Positions 6,938 through 16,752 of a DNA stretch of 37,441 nt are shown piece by piece. The DNA comes from Lachnospiraceae bacterium (GTDB lineage Bacteria > Bacillota > Clostridia > Lachnospirales > Lachnospiraceae), in assembly GCA_029338875.1 (NCBI GenBank), contig JAQYBF010000039.1, positions 1-37,441 on the forward strand. Direction: 5' to 3'. Both the position numbers and the translations under genes were made by a program. The notes beneath the pieces were generated by a model. It was not told the DNA's origin and did not search any database. It saw nothing but the letters and a program-made list of their open reading frames with translations. Each line of letters starts with the position of its first letter. Positions within the stretch are counted from its first letter, which is position 1.

Positions 6938-9900
6938 ATGATCAAGAGAAAAATGAAAACCATGGATGGTAACCATGCTGCTGCTCATGCTTCTTATGCA
7001 TTCACTGAAGTAGCTGCCATGTATCCCATCACCCCTTCATCTGTTATGCCTGAAGCAACAGATGAGTGGGCAACTGCCGGACGTAAGAATATGTTCGGCG
7101 AGCCTGTACAGATTACAGAGATGCAGTCTGAGGCCGGCGCAGCAGGTGCTGTACACGGTTCTCTGGCAGCAGGCGCACTTACCACAACCTACACCGCATC
7201 TCAGGGACTTCTTCTGATGATCCCGAACCTGTATAAGATTGCCGGTGAAGGACTTCCCGGAGTATTCGATGTATCCGCTCGATGCGTTGCTACTCATGCC
7301 CTGAACATCTTCGGTGATCATTCTGATGTCTATGCCTGTCGTCAGACCGGTGTCGCAATGCTCTGCGAATCTTCCGTACAGGAAGTTATGGATCTGACTC
7401 CTGTTGCACATGCATCCGCACTGAAGGGCCATGTTCCTTTCATCAACTTCTTCGATGGCTTCCGTACCTCTCATGAGATTCAGAAGATCGAGACCTGGGA
7501 TGAGAAGAACGGATATCCTGAACTTCAGGATATGATCGACCGCGATGCTTTAAAGGCATTCAAGGAGAACGCTCTGAACCCGAATCATCCGAAGGAAATG
7601 GGCTCCGCTCAGAACCCTGATATTTTCTTCCAGACCAGAGAGGCCTGCAACACCTATTATGACGAGCTTCCCGCAATCGTTCAGTCCTACATGGACAAGA
7701 TCAACGAGAAGATCGGTACTGACTACAAGCTCTTCAACTACTACGGACCTAAGGATGCTGATCAGGTTATCATCGCCATGGGTTCTGTATGTGAGACCAT
7801 TGATGAGACTATCGATTATCTGGCAGCTCGCGGAGAGAAGGTCGGCGTTGTCAAGGTTCGTCTCTATCGTCCGTTCTGCGCAGACGCTCTTGTTGCTGCA
7901 ATTCCTGACACTGTTAAGAAGATTTCCGTTCTGGATCGTACCAAGGAGCCGGGATCTGAGGGCGAGCCTCTCTATCTCGATGTTGTAGCTGCTCTGAAGG
8001 GCACCAAGTTCGATCAGGTTCCTGTATTCACAGGCCGTTATGGACTTGGCTCCAAGGATACCACTCCCGGACAGATCATCGCTGTTTACAGAAATACCGA
8101 GAAGAAGAGATTCACCATCGGTATCACTGATGATGTTACCAACCTTTCTCTTGAAGTTAAGGAGAATCCTGTTACCACACCCGAGGGAACCACAAACTGC
8201 AAGTTCTGGGGCCTGGGCGCTGATGGTACCGTAGGTGCCAACAAGAACTCCATCAAGATCATTGGTGATAACACTGACATGTATGCTCAGGCATACTTCG
8301 ATTACGACTCCAAGAAGTCCGGCGGTGTTACCATTTCTCACCTGAGATTTGGTCACAAGCCCATCCGTTCTACTTATCTGATCAGCCAGGCTAACTTCGT
8401 AGCATGTCATTGCCAGGCTTACATCTATAAGTACAACATGGTTCAGGATCTGGTTGATGGAGGTACCTTCCTCTTCAATACTCAGTGGACTCCGGATGAA
8501 CTGGATGAAAAGCTCCCTGGACAGGTTAAGCGTTACATCGCTCAGCATCATATCAACTTCTACATCATCGATGGTGTTAAGATCGGTAAGGAAATCGGAC
8601 TTGGCAAGAGAATCAATACCGTTCTTCAGTCCGCATTCTTCTCACTGACCAAGCTGATCCCTGAGGAGCAGGTACTTCAGCTCATGAAGGACGCTGCGAA
8701 GGCTTCCTACGCTAAGAAGGGTGATAACGTCGTCAAGATGAACTGGGATGCAATCGATGCCGGCGCTACCGCATATCAGAAGATCGATGTTCCTGCATCC
8801 TGGGCTGACTGCAAGGATGATGATCTGACCGAGAAGATCGATGAGACCAGAGGAAATGCAGACCAGATCGCATTCGTTAAGAACATCCAGAGCAAGGTTA
8901 ACGCTCAGCAGGGTAACACCATTCCTGTATCTGTTGTTAAGACCTATGTTGATGGTTCTACTCCGAGCGGTACTTCTCAGTTCGAGAAGCGTGGTGTCGC
9001 TACCGATGTTCCGGTATGGGATGCTTCCAAGTGTATCGAATGTAACCGCTGCTCCTATGTCTGCCCTCATGCAGCAATCCGTCCGGTTGCTCTTACCGCA
9101 GAAGAAGATGCAGCTAAGCCGGAAGGCATGGTTACAAAGGATCTTACAGGAAACAAGGATTACAAGTTTGCAATCGTTGTATCCGCTTACGATTGTACCG
9201 GATGCGGTTCCTGCGTAAATGTATGCCCGGCTAAGGAAAAGGCTATCTCCATGGCTGACTTCGAGTCCAACGAAGGCGAGCAGAAGTTCTTCGACTATGC
9301 AAATACTCTTCCGGTTAAGGAAGACCTGGTTGAGAAGTTCAAGCTGAATTCCGTAAAGGGATCTCAGTTCCGTAAGCCTCTGATGGAATTCTCCGGTGCC
9401 TGCGCAGGCTGCGGCGAGACTCCTTACGTTAAGCTGATCACTCAGCTCTTCGGCGACCGTATGTATGTTGCCAACGCAACAGGATGTACCTCTATCTGGG
9501 GTAACTCTTCACCTTCGACTCCTTACACCATGAACGCTCAGGGTCATGGCCCGGCTTGGTCCAACTCCCTCTTCGAGGATGCAGCTGAGTTTGGTTATGG
9601 TATGCTTCTGGCTCAGAGAGCTGTTCGTGATAAGCTGGCTGACAAGCTGGATGCTCTCGTAGCTTCCACCGGTGATGCAGCTCTTACCGATGCAGTCAAG
9701 GATTGGAAGGACACCTTTAATGATGGTGTTGCTAACCAGCTCGCTACCGAGAAGGTTGTTGCAGCTCTTGGCGAAATCAAGAACGACGAAGCTGCTGATA
9801 TTCTTGTTGAGAAGGATTTCCTGTCCAAGAAGTCTCAGTGGATCTTCGGTGGTGATGGATGGGGCTACGATATCGGATTCGGAGGTCTCGATCATGTCAT

Positions 9901-10477
9901 CGCTTCCGGTAAGGATGTCAACATCCTTGTTGTAGATACTGAGGTTTACTCCAACACAGGCGGACAGTCCTCCAAGGCTACCCCGATCGGTGCAGTAGCA
10001 GAGTTCGCTGCCGGCGGTAAGACCACCAAGAAGAAGGATCTCGCATCCATCTGCATGTCCTATGGATATGTATATGTAGCTCAGATCGCTATGGGTGCTG
10101 ATATGAACCAGGCTGTCAAGGCAATTGCCGAGGCCGAGGCATATCCGGGACCTTCTGTCATCATTGCATATGCTCCTTGTATCAACCATGGTATCAAGAA
10201 GGGCATGAGCAAGGCTATGACCGAGGAAGATCTGGCTGTTAAGGCTGGTTACTGGTTCAACTTCCGTTATGATCCGTCCAAGGAGACCGGCAAGTTCACT
10301 CTGGACTCCAAGACTCCGACCGACGATTATAAGGAATTCCTTGCAGGCGAGAACCGTTACGCTTCTCTGACCAAGTTCCATCCGGATACCGCAAAGGTAC
10401 TCTTCGAGAAGGGCGAGGAAGGATCCAAGGAGCGTTACACTTACCTGAACAAGCTGGTAAGCCTTTACGCTGACTGA
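6938..10477 (+). CDS. nifJ: Pyruvate:ferredoxin (flavodoxin) oxidoreductase
   Basis: 1179 aa; YPITPSSVMPEATDEWA, two 4Fe-4S ferredoxin motifs (CIECNRCSYVCPHAA, CTGCGSCVNVCPAKEK), TPP-binding GDGWGYDIGFGGLDHV; strongly biased codon usage. Confidence 0.97.
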   Translation: MIKRKMKTMDGNHAAAHASYAFTEVAAMYPITPSSVMPEATDEWATAGRKNMFGEPVQITEMQSEAGAAGAVHGSLAAGALTTTYTASQGLLLMIPNLYKIAGEGLPGVFDVSARCVATHALNIFGDHSDVYACRQTGVAMLCESSVQEVMDLTPVAHASALKGHVPFINFFDGFRTSHEIQKIETWDEKNGYPELQDMIDRDALKAFKENALNPNHPKEMGSAQNPDIFFQTREACNTYYDELPAIVQSYMDKINEKIGTDYKLFNYYGPKDADQVIIAMGSVCETIDETIDYLAARGEKVGVVKVRLYRPFCADALVAAIPDTVKKISVLDRTKEPGSEGEPLYLDVVAALKGTKFDQVPVFTGRYGLGSKDTTPGQIIAVYRNTEKKRFTIGITDDVTNLSLEVKENPVTTPEGTTNCKFWGLGADGTVGANKNSIKIIGDNTDMYAQAYFDYDSKKSGGVTISHLRFGHKPIRSTYLISQANFVACHCQAYIYKYNMVQDLVDGGTFLFNTQWTPDELDEKLPGQVKRYIAQHHINFYIIDGVKIGKEIGLGKRINTVLQSAFFSLTKLIPEEQVLQLMKDAAKASYAKKGDNVVKMNWDAIDAGATAYQKIDVPASWADCKDDDLTEKIDETRGNADQIAFVKNIQSKVNAQQGNTIPVSVVKTYVDGSTPSGTSQFEKRGVATDVPVWDASKCIECNRCSYVCPHAAIRPVALTAEEDAAKPEGMVTKDLTGNKDYKFAIVVSAYDCTGCGSCVNVCPAKEKAISMADFESNEGEQKFFDYANTLPVKEDLVEKFKLNSVKGSQFRKPLMEFSGACAGCGETPYVKLITQLFGDRMYVANATGCTSIWGNSSPSTPYTMNAQGHGPAWSNSLFEDAAEFGYGMLLAQRAVRDKLADKLDALVASTGDAALTDAVKDWKDTFNDGVANQLATEKVVAALGEIKNDEAADILVEKDFLSKKSQWIFGGDGWGYDIGFGGLDHVIASGKDVNILVVDTEVYSNTGGQSSKATPIGAVAEFAAGGKTTKKKDLASICMSYGYVYVAQIAMGADMNQAVKAIAEAEAYPGPSVIIAYAPCINHGIKKGMSKAMTEEDLAVKAGYWFNFRYDPSKETGKFTLDSKTPTDDYKEFLAGENRYASLTKFHPDTAKVLFEKGEEGSKERYTYLNKLVSLYAD

Positions 10478-10539
10478 TCGTTTTCCGGAAAGCAGAAGAT
10501 GAGCCTGTAACTCTCTTCTGTCAGGAGAATAAGAATATA

Positions 10540-10573
10540 GGGCTCTGCGGCATCTGCCGCAGGGCCCTTTTTC
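10540..10573 (+). terminator. Rho-independent terminator after PFOR
   Basis: GGGCTCTGCGGC-ATCT-GCCGCAGGGCCC followed by TTTTT. Confidence 0.88.
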
Positions 10574-10715
10574 TGTCTGCTATACAGAAATTTCGCTTTC
10601 TCTGCAGACATTCCGGGATCCTTCTGATTTCAATTTTTTTGGTTTACTTTACATCAGAAAAGTGAAATGATAAGATATGAATTGATATTAGATCCTTTTA
10701 TATGAGGAGAGGAAG

Positions 10716-11378
10716 ATGGCTGAAGAGATTGAAAGCAGGGAAGTTAAGGATTCCGGCGAAGACGAGCTTTTAAAACAGATAGATGCCTTCCGTGACAAGG
10801 CCATGCAGCTGACCAAGCTGATCGGGGTCCGTGAGCGGAAAGTCAAGGAACTGGAAGCCCTGGTGAGAGCCAAGGAAGCCAAGAATCAGGAGCTGCAGGA
10901 TCAGAATCAGGAACTTCAGGATTCACTGGTCAAGAAGCAGCAGGAAGCCGATTCTCTTGTTCTGGATGTCAACCGCAAGGTGGATGAGATGATGTCTCAG
11001 GTCAATGAAACCATGGGCAGCATTGAGGAAAGGATTTCCAGCCAGGTTGCAGGAAATGAGGAAAATGCAGCCCAGCAGACCCAGGCGGTTCAGGACAGCC
11101 TTTCCGGCGTCAAGGAGAATCTGACCAGTGTTTCAGAAGGCCTTGGCTCCATTAAGGATGAGCTTTCCGAGAAGGTACATTCCGAGAATGTCAAGGTATA
11201 TCGGAACATTCAGGATCTTCTTACCGAGATGACCAGCCGTGAAGAGGATCAGAACAAGGAAGAGAAGCATTTCCGTTCCATCCGGGGTATCAATATCTTT
11301 TCGCTGATACTGAATATTGTGAATGTAGGAGCCTTTGTAACCCTTTTCCTTTATCTTATGGGTTACATTTCCTTCTAA
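10716..11378 (+). CDS. Predicted coiled-coil, C-terminally membrane-anchored protein
   Basis: 220 aa, heptad-rich (KNQELQDQNQELQDSLVKKQQEAD), single C-terminal TM INIFSLILNIVNVGAFVTLFLYLMGY; GAGGAGAGG SD. Confidence 0.75.
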   Translation: MAEEIESREVKDSGEDELLKQIDAFRDKAMQLTKLIGVRERKVKELEALVRAKEAKNQELQDQNQELQDSLVKKQQEADSLVLDVNRKVDEMMSQVNETMGSIEERISSQVAGNEENAAQQTQAVQDSLSGVKENLTSVSEGLGSIKDELSEKVHSENVKVYRNIQDLLTEMTSREEDQNKEEKHFRSIRGINIFSLILNIVNVGAFVTLFLYLMGYISF

Positions 11379-11404
11379 AATAAATCAGATCATTTTGTCA
11401 GGTC

Positions 11405-11443
11405 AGGCTGCAAGGGGGAACTCATGCAGCCTTTCTTGTTATT
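11405..11443 (+). terminator. Rho-independent terminator-like hairpin
   Basis: AGGCTGCA / TGCAGCCT 8-bp arms followed by TTCTTGTTATTT. Confidence 0.6.
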
Positions 11444-11460
11444 TAAGAAAGAGGATATAT

Positions 11461-13134
11461 ATGGTAAACAAGGAGAAGAAACCGGTCTGGGTGATTGGCC
11501 ACAAGAATCCGGATACCGACAGTATCTGTGCGGCAATCAGCTACGCCTATTTCAAGAGCCAGCTGGGGGACGGCCAGACCTATATTCCCAAGAAGGCAGG
11601 AAAGCTCAACGGGGAGAGCCGCTATGTCCTGGACCGCTTCTCGGTTCCGGAACCGGAAACCGTTACGGATGTATCCACCCAGATCAAGGACCTGTCCTTC
11701 CGCCGGAATGCCGGAATTGACAGCCATTATTCTCTGAAGAAGGCCTGGAGCCTGATGCGGCGGCTGGATGTCGTCACCATGCCGGTGGTTACCAGGGACG
11801 GCTTCCTCGAGGGCATTATCTCCAACAGCGATATCGCCTATTCCTATATGGACGTAATTGACAACCGGATCTTAAGCCGGGCCCGGACTCAGTATCTGAA
11901 CATTCTGGAGACCCTGAACGGAACCATCCTTTCCGGCAATGACCACGCCTATTTCATCAAGGGTAAGGTCGTCATGGCCGCCGGATCCGAGGAACGGGTT
12001 CGTCAGGACATTCAGGCGGATGACCTTGTCATCGTCGGCAATATCCATGACCGGATCCAGACCGTCCTCGAACAGAATCCAAGCTGCGTCGTGATCACAG
12101 GCTCCGGCAAGGAAAATGTAGACCCGGATGTCATTCTGATGGCGGGTGCTATTCAGTGTGTGCTGATCGTAACGGAGTTCGATTCCTTTACCACAGCCCG
12201 GCTGATCAATCAGAGCATGCCCATCCGTTCGGTTATGACCAAGGATCACTTTATTTCCTTTGATCTGGATGACCGGGTCGATGATGTCCAGGAACAGATG
12301 TCCAAGGTCAGGCACCGTGACTTCCCGGTTCTTGACCAGCAGCATCGTTATATCGGAATGGTCTCCCGGCGGAATCTTTTGGATGCCCAGAAAAAGAAGA
12401 TCATCCTCGTCGATCATAATGAGAAATCCCAGGCAGTCGACGGAATCGAAGAGGCCGAGATTCTGGAAATCATCGACCATCACAGACTGGGCTCCCTGGA
12501 AACCATGCAGCCCATTTACTTTAGAAACCAGCCCCTGGGCTGCACTAACACAATCATTTACCATATGTTCCGGGAAAAGGAGATTCCTATTCCGCAGAAG
12601 ATCGCAGGCATCATGCTTTCGGCCATTCTGTCGGATACCCTGATGTTCCGTTCGCCGACCTGCACGCCTATGGATGAGGCCGCAGCCCGTGCCCTGGCAG
12701 AGATCGCCGATGTGGATATCGAGGAGCTGGCCGTTGCCATGTTCGAGGCCGGTTCGGATTTCACCGGAAAGACACCGGATCAGATCGTCTATACCGATTT
12801 CAAGATCTTCTATTCCGGCGATGTCTCCTTTGGCGTCTCCCAGGTCAGCGCTCCGACGACACGCCAGCTAGATTCCATCCGGGACGGACTGTCTTCGTAT
12901 CTTAAGACCGTTCAGGCCGACAAGAACCTGGACATGGTCTTTGTCATGCTGACCAATATTCTGGAAGAAAATTCCGAGCTTCTCTATGCCGGAAACGATG
13001 CGGAACGGATTATCCAGTCGGCCTTTTCTGATCAGCTGGAAAACAAAGACGGCAGAATCTATCTGCCCGGCGTGGTTTCCAGGAAGAAGCAGATGGTTCC
13101 TCCCATTATTGAAGCCATCCAGAGGGAGGAGTAA
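11461..13134 (+). CDS. ppaC: Manganese-dependent inorganic pyrophosphatase, CBS-DRTGG-CBS regulated type
   Basis: VIGHKNPDTDSICAAISYA, EIIDHHRLG, SDTLMFRSPTCT family II PPase motifs with CBS/DRTGG-like insert (MPVVTRDGFLEGIISNSDIA ... FPVLDQQHRYIGMVSRRNLL). Confidence 0.92.
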   Translation: MVNKEKKPVWVIGHKNPDTDSICAAISYAYFKSQLGDGQTYIPKKAGKLNGESRYVLDRFSVPEPETVTDVSTQIKDLSFRRNAGIDSHYSLKKAWSLMRRLDVVTMPVVTRDGFLEGIISNSDIAYSYMDVIDNRILSRARTQYLNILETLNGTILSGNDHAYFIKGKVVMAAGSEERVRQDIQADDLVIVGNIHDRIQTVLEQNPSCVVITGSGKENVDPDVILMAGAIQCVLIVTEFDSFTTARLINQSMPIRSVMTKDHFISFDLDDRVDDVQEQMSKVRHRDFPVLDQQHRYIGMVSRRNLLDAQKKKIILVDHNEKSQAVDGIEEAEILEIIDHHRLGSLETMQPIYFRNQPLGCTNTIIYHMFREKEIPIPQKIAGIMLSAILSDTLMFRSPTCTPMDEAAARALAEIADVDIEELAVAMFEAGSDFTGKTPDQIVYTDFKIFYSGDVSFGVSQVSAPTTRQLDSIRDGLSSYLKTVQADKNLDMVFVMLTNILEENSELLYAGNDAERIIQSAFSDQLENKDGRIYLPGVVSRKKQMVPPIIEAIQREE

Positions 13135-13209
13135 TACATCCTGAAACAGATCAGGATATATGGAAAAATTTGATTTCATCACTGGCCTTGGAAAAAGAGG
13201 AGTTTATAA

Positions 13210-13917
13210 ATGAAAGTCAGCTGGAAACCCGGAAATATGCTTTATCCCCTGCCGGCCGTCCTGGTTTCCACCCGGGGCAGGGACGGCAGGGATAATCTTC
13301 TGACCGTGGCATGGACCGGAACCATTAATACCAACCCGCCCATGGTCTATATTTCCGTCCGGAAATCGAGATACTCCTATCAGGCCATCCATGAGACCGG
13401 CGTCTTCGCCATCAATCTGACGACCGAGGAGCTGGCCTTTGCGACTGACTTCTGCGGGGTCAGAAGCGGACGGGATCTGGATAAATTCGAGGCCTGTCAC
13501 CTTCATAAGGAAGAGGCCGATGAGATTGCAGTCAGCCTTCTTTCCGAGAGCCCGGTCAATATCGAGTGCCGGGTGACCGAGGAAAAGGAGCTGGGTTCCC
13601 ATGTCATGTTTCTGGCAGAGGTCCTGGCCGTGCATGCGGATTCGGACTATGTCGACGAGAAGCAGAGCTTTCATCTGGAAAAAGCACACCCCATCGTCTA
13701 TTCCCATGGGACCTATTTCGGACTGGGGAAGAAGCTCGGGACCTTCGGCTGTTCGGTGATGAAAGCGAAAAAGAAAAAAGCCGCAGAGAAAGAAGAAAAG
13801 CCGGTCAAAGAGGCCAGAAAATCGGAAAAGAAGATCGGACAGTCTGTGAATCCGAAAAAGAAAACCAGGAAGCCGGAAAGAAGATCCGGAAAAAAGAAAG
13901 GAAATACTCGATCATGA
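13210..13917 (+). CDS. Flavin reductase family protein with Lys-rich C-terminal tail
   Basis: FMN-binding split-barrel-like (AVLVSTRGRDGRDNLLTVAWTGTINTNPPMVYISVRKSRYSYQAI...GVFAINLTTEELA...SGRDLDKFEA), then KKKKAAEKEEKPVKEARKSEKK... tail. Confidence 0.88.
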   Translation: MKVSWKPGNMLYPLPAVLVSTRGRDGRDNLLTVAWTGTINTNPPMVYISVRKSRYSYQAIHETGVFAINLTTEELAFATDFCGVRSGRDLDKFEACHLHKEEADEIAVSLLSESPVNIECRVTEEKELGSHVMFLAEVLAVHADSDYVDEKQSFHLEKAHPIVYSHGTYFGLGKKLGTFGCSVMKAKKKKAAEKEEKPVKEARKSEKKIGQSVNPKKKTRKPERRSGKKKGNTRS

Positions 13918-15242
13918 CGATTCAGGAAGAAGCACATCGTATGAAGCTGGCATCGCCCCTGATGGCTGCGGCGACTGCCGAGGAGCGAAACCAAGCCCTG
14001 GATGAGATCCGGGACGCCCTGACTTCTCATAAAAAGGAAATCTTTGAAGCCAATCGGGCGGATCTGGCACGGGCCGATGCAGACGCCGTCAGTGATTCGG
14101 TGAAGAAGAGGCTTCGCTTTGACGAGAAGAAACTGTCCTCTGTCCTGGCAGGAATCGACCAGGTCATGTCTCTGCCCGATCCGATTGGTAAGGTTCTTCT
14201 GGACCGTGAGCTGGATCAGAATCTGGAGCTTCGCCGGGTCCGGGTTCCGATCGGTGTTATCGGCGTCATCTTTGAAGCCAGACCGGATGCCCTGGTTCAG
14301 ATTTCCTCTCTCTGTATCAAGAGCGGAAACTGCGCTATCTTAAAAGGCGGAAAGGAAACAAGAGAAACCAATCGGATTCTTTTTTCCATTATCAAGGATG
14401 CGGCTGTTAAGGCCGGCCTTCCGGACAGCTGCCTCTATCAGGCAGAGGCTCACAGTGAAATTGATGAGCTTCTCCAGTGCGACCGGGATGTGGACCTTCT
14501 GATTCCCAGAGGATCAAATGCCTTCGTCCGCTATATTATGGACCACACGAGAATTCCGGTTATGGGCCATGCAGACGGTGTCTGCCATACTTACGTTGAC
14601 CGTGATGCTGATCAAGATGCAGCTCTCCGGATCCTGGTCGATGCCAAGACCCAGTACGCTGCAGCCTGCAACGCGACTGAAACGGTTCTGATCGACAGAG
14701 CCATTGCCGGAGACTTTCTTCCCAAGCTGTCCAGGGCCTTCCGGGAGGCAGGTGTCCGGGTCCGCGGCAATCAGGAAAGTCTGGAGGCCTTGAAGAAAGC
14801 TGATTTCCTTCTGTCAGAGGATCCTCTGATGCAGGATGAGGATTACCATAAGGAATATCTGGACCTTGTCGCATCGGTAAAACTTGTCGACGGTGTTCAG
14901 GAGGCGGTTTCCCATATCAACCGCTTCGGCTCCCATCATACGGATGCCATCCTGACGGAAAATGATCAGACGGCCGCCTACTTCCTTCAGATGGTGGACT
15001 CCGCCGGTGTCTACCGGAACTGTTCCACCCGTTTCGCCGACGGTTTCCGCTATGGTTTCGGCGCCGAGGTCGGCATCTCGACCAACAAGCTCCATGCCCG
15101 GGGACCGGTCGGAATGGAAGGCCTCATGACCTATAAGTATGAGCTGATCGGCCATGGTCAGATTGTCGGTGATTATGCGGACGGAAAAGCCAGTTTCCAC
15201 TTCCGGGACCTTAAGAAAATTCAAGGGATGAAGCTCTTGTGA
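13914..15242 (+). CDS. proA: Glutamate-5-semialdehyde dehydrogenase (gamma-glutamyl phosphate reductase)
   Basis: MTIQEEAHRMKLASPLMAAATAEERNQALDEIRDAL...VIGVIFEARPDALVQISSLCIKSGNCAILKGGKE...GLMTYKYELIGHGQIV; start overlaps the upstream stop (ATGA). Confidence 0.95.
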   Translation: MTIQEEAHRMKLASPLMAAATAEERNQALDEIRDALTSHKKEIFEANRADLARADADAVSDSVKKRLRFDEKKLSSVLAGIDQVMSLPDPIGKVLLDRELDQNLELRRVRVPIGVIGVIFEARPDALVQISSLCIKSGNCAILKGGKETRETNRILFSIIKDAAVKAGLPDSCLYQAEAHSEIDELLQCDRDVDLLIPRGSNAFVRYIMDHTRIPVMGHADGVCHTYVDRDADQDAALRILVDAKTQYAAACNATETVLIDRAIAGDFLPKLSRAFREAGVRVRGNQESLEALKKADFLLSEDPLMQDEDYHKEYLDLVASVKLVDGVQEAVSHINRFGSHHTDAILTENDQTAAYFLQMVDSAGVYRNCSTRFADGFRYGFGAEVGISTNKLHARGPVGMEGLMTYKYELIGHGQIVGDYADGKASFHFRDLKKIQGMKLL

Positions 15243-15270
15243 ATATAATAGAGAAGGAAAGGCTTGAAAA

Positions 15271-16626
15271 ATGAAAATCGCACTGATACAGATGCAGATG
15301 TCCATGGATAAGAAAACCAATTTGAAAAGAGCCATGGAAAATATAGAAGATGCCTGCCTGAACGGGGCAGAGCTGGTTCTCTTTCCCGAGGCCCAGCTGA
15401 CACCTTTCTTTCCCCAGTATCCTTCGGCTATGCTGGAGGGCATGGGCATTCATAAGACAGCTTTTGCAATCCCTGAAGATGATGAACGGATTCAGTCCTT
15501 TGCAGACAAGGCCAAGGAAAAGGAAATCTATCTCTCGCCGAATTTCTATGTTCAGACGAAAGAGGGAAAGCTTTTTGACCGGTCTTACTTCATGGATCCC
15601 AACGGCGAAATCCTCGGGACCTCCGAGATGGTCAATATTTATTCGGCGGAAAATTTCTTTGAAAAGGATTATTACGATCCGTCGGAGACCGGTTTTAGGG
15701 TATTCGATACGCCGAACGGACGCATCGGTATCGTGATCTGCTTCGACCGTCATCTGGCGGAGTCGGTCCGGTCCTGTGCTCTCCAGGGTGCCCAGCTGGT
15801 TCTGATTCCATCTGCCAATGTGAAGAATGAACCCCTGGATGTCTTTGAGGCCGAGCTTCGGGGCCAGGCCTTTGAAAACAACGTTTTCATCGCCATGTGC
15901 AACCGGGTCGGACAGGAGGACGGCATGGACTTTGCCGGAGAGTCCCTGGTCATCGATCCGGAGGGCCAGGTCATCGCCAAGGCGGGAGATCAGGAGGAGA
16001 ATCTCCTGGTCAACCTGGATCTTGGCCAGGCCATCCGCTCCAGAAACCAGAGGCCTTATCTCAGCTATGTAAGGCCCAGTGCAGCGGTTTACCATATGGC
16101 TGGAGATTTTACAGATCCGACGGTTCCGAGCCCCGAGACCCTCTACCTCGCCATGGCGGACTATGACAGGGGAGATCCCAAGCGGATTCAGCACTTTACC
16201 AAGGTCTGGACCTATGCCCGTCTGATCGGACTCGGAGAGAAGCTGTCCGCCGGGGAGCAGACCATTCTGGAGACAGCCGCTATTGTTCATGATATCGGAA
16301 TCCACAAGGCCGAGAAGGATTTCGGCTCCAGTGACGGAAAGCTTCAGGAGAAGCTGGGACCCGGAGAAGCAGAGAAGCTTCTGAAGTCTCTTCTCTATCC
16401 GCCCAGGATTATTGAACGGGTCTGCTATCTGGTCGGCCACCATCATACCTATGACGGCATCGAGGGCCGGGATTATCAGATCCTGGTAGAAGCCGATTTT
16501 CTCGTCAATATCTATGAGGACGAGCTCCCGAAACAGGCAGCAGAAGCAGCCTATCAGAAGATTTTCCGTACGGAAACCGGAAAGCGGCTCTTCCGCCAGA
16601 TGTATCCTCTGACCGACGAAGACTGA
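15271..16626 (+). CDS. Carbon-nitrogen hydrolase (nitrilase superfamily) fused to HD-domain phosphohydrolase
   Basis: N-terminal half: LVLFPEAQLTPF, IGIVICFDRHLAES, MCNRVGQEDGMDFAGES; C-terminal half: HFTKVWTYARLIG, AAIVHDIGIHKAE, VGHHHTYDGIEGRDYQILVEADFLVN. One uninterrupted ORF. Confidence 0.88.
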   Translation: MKIALIQMQMSMDKKTNLKRAMENIEDACLNGAELVLFPEAQLTPFFPQYPSAMLEGMGIHKTAFAIPEDDERIQSFADKAKEKEIYLSPNFYVQTKEGKLFDRSYFMDPNGEILGTSEMVNIYSAENFFEKDYYDPSETGFRVFDTPNGRIGIVICFDRHLAESVRSCALQGAQLVLIPSANVKNEPLDVFEAELRGQAFENNVFIAMCNRVGQEDGMDFAGESLVIDPEGQVIAKAGDQEENLLVNLDLGQAIRSRNQRPYLSYVRPSAAVYHMAGDFTDPTVPSPETLYLAMADYDRGDPKRIQHFTKVWTYARLIGLGEKLSAGEQTILETAAIVHDIGIHKAEKDFGSSDGKLQEKLGPGEAEKLLKSLLYPPRIIERVCYLVGHHHTYDGIEGRDYQILVEADFLVNIYEDELPKQAAEAAYQKIFRTETGKRLFRQMYPLTDED

Positions 16627-16685
16627 GAAAACAGTTGTATTTTTCGGAGCCTGAATATAAACTGAGGGTGGATTTTTTAAGAAGT

Positions 16686-16711
16686 TTTCCAGTCAAAATA
16701 TAGACCAGAAA
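16686..16711. promoter_or_regulatory. Operator-like inverted repeat, copy 1
   Basis: TTTCCAGTC-AAAATATA-GACCAGAAA, imperfect copy of the 16753-16776 element. Confidence 0.45.
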
Positions 16712-16752
16712 AAAGTCTCATAATTGAAATGCAAATCATAAGAAAATCGTAT

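Noticed and set aside
7550-8551. 333-aa antisense ORF (and 8642-9070, 9509-10381) opposite PFOR
   Set aside because: Shadow ORFs created by the biased codon usage of PFOR; no SD or family signature.
13566-13913. 116-codon upstream extension of proA in the ORF track
   Set aside because: Overlaps the flavin reductase in another frame; ProA homology begins at MTIQEEAHRM (13914).
15211-16446. 411-aa antisense ORF opposite nitrilase-HD gene
   Set aside because: No recognisable motifs; the + strand ORF has clear catalytic-domain motifs on the same DNA.
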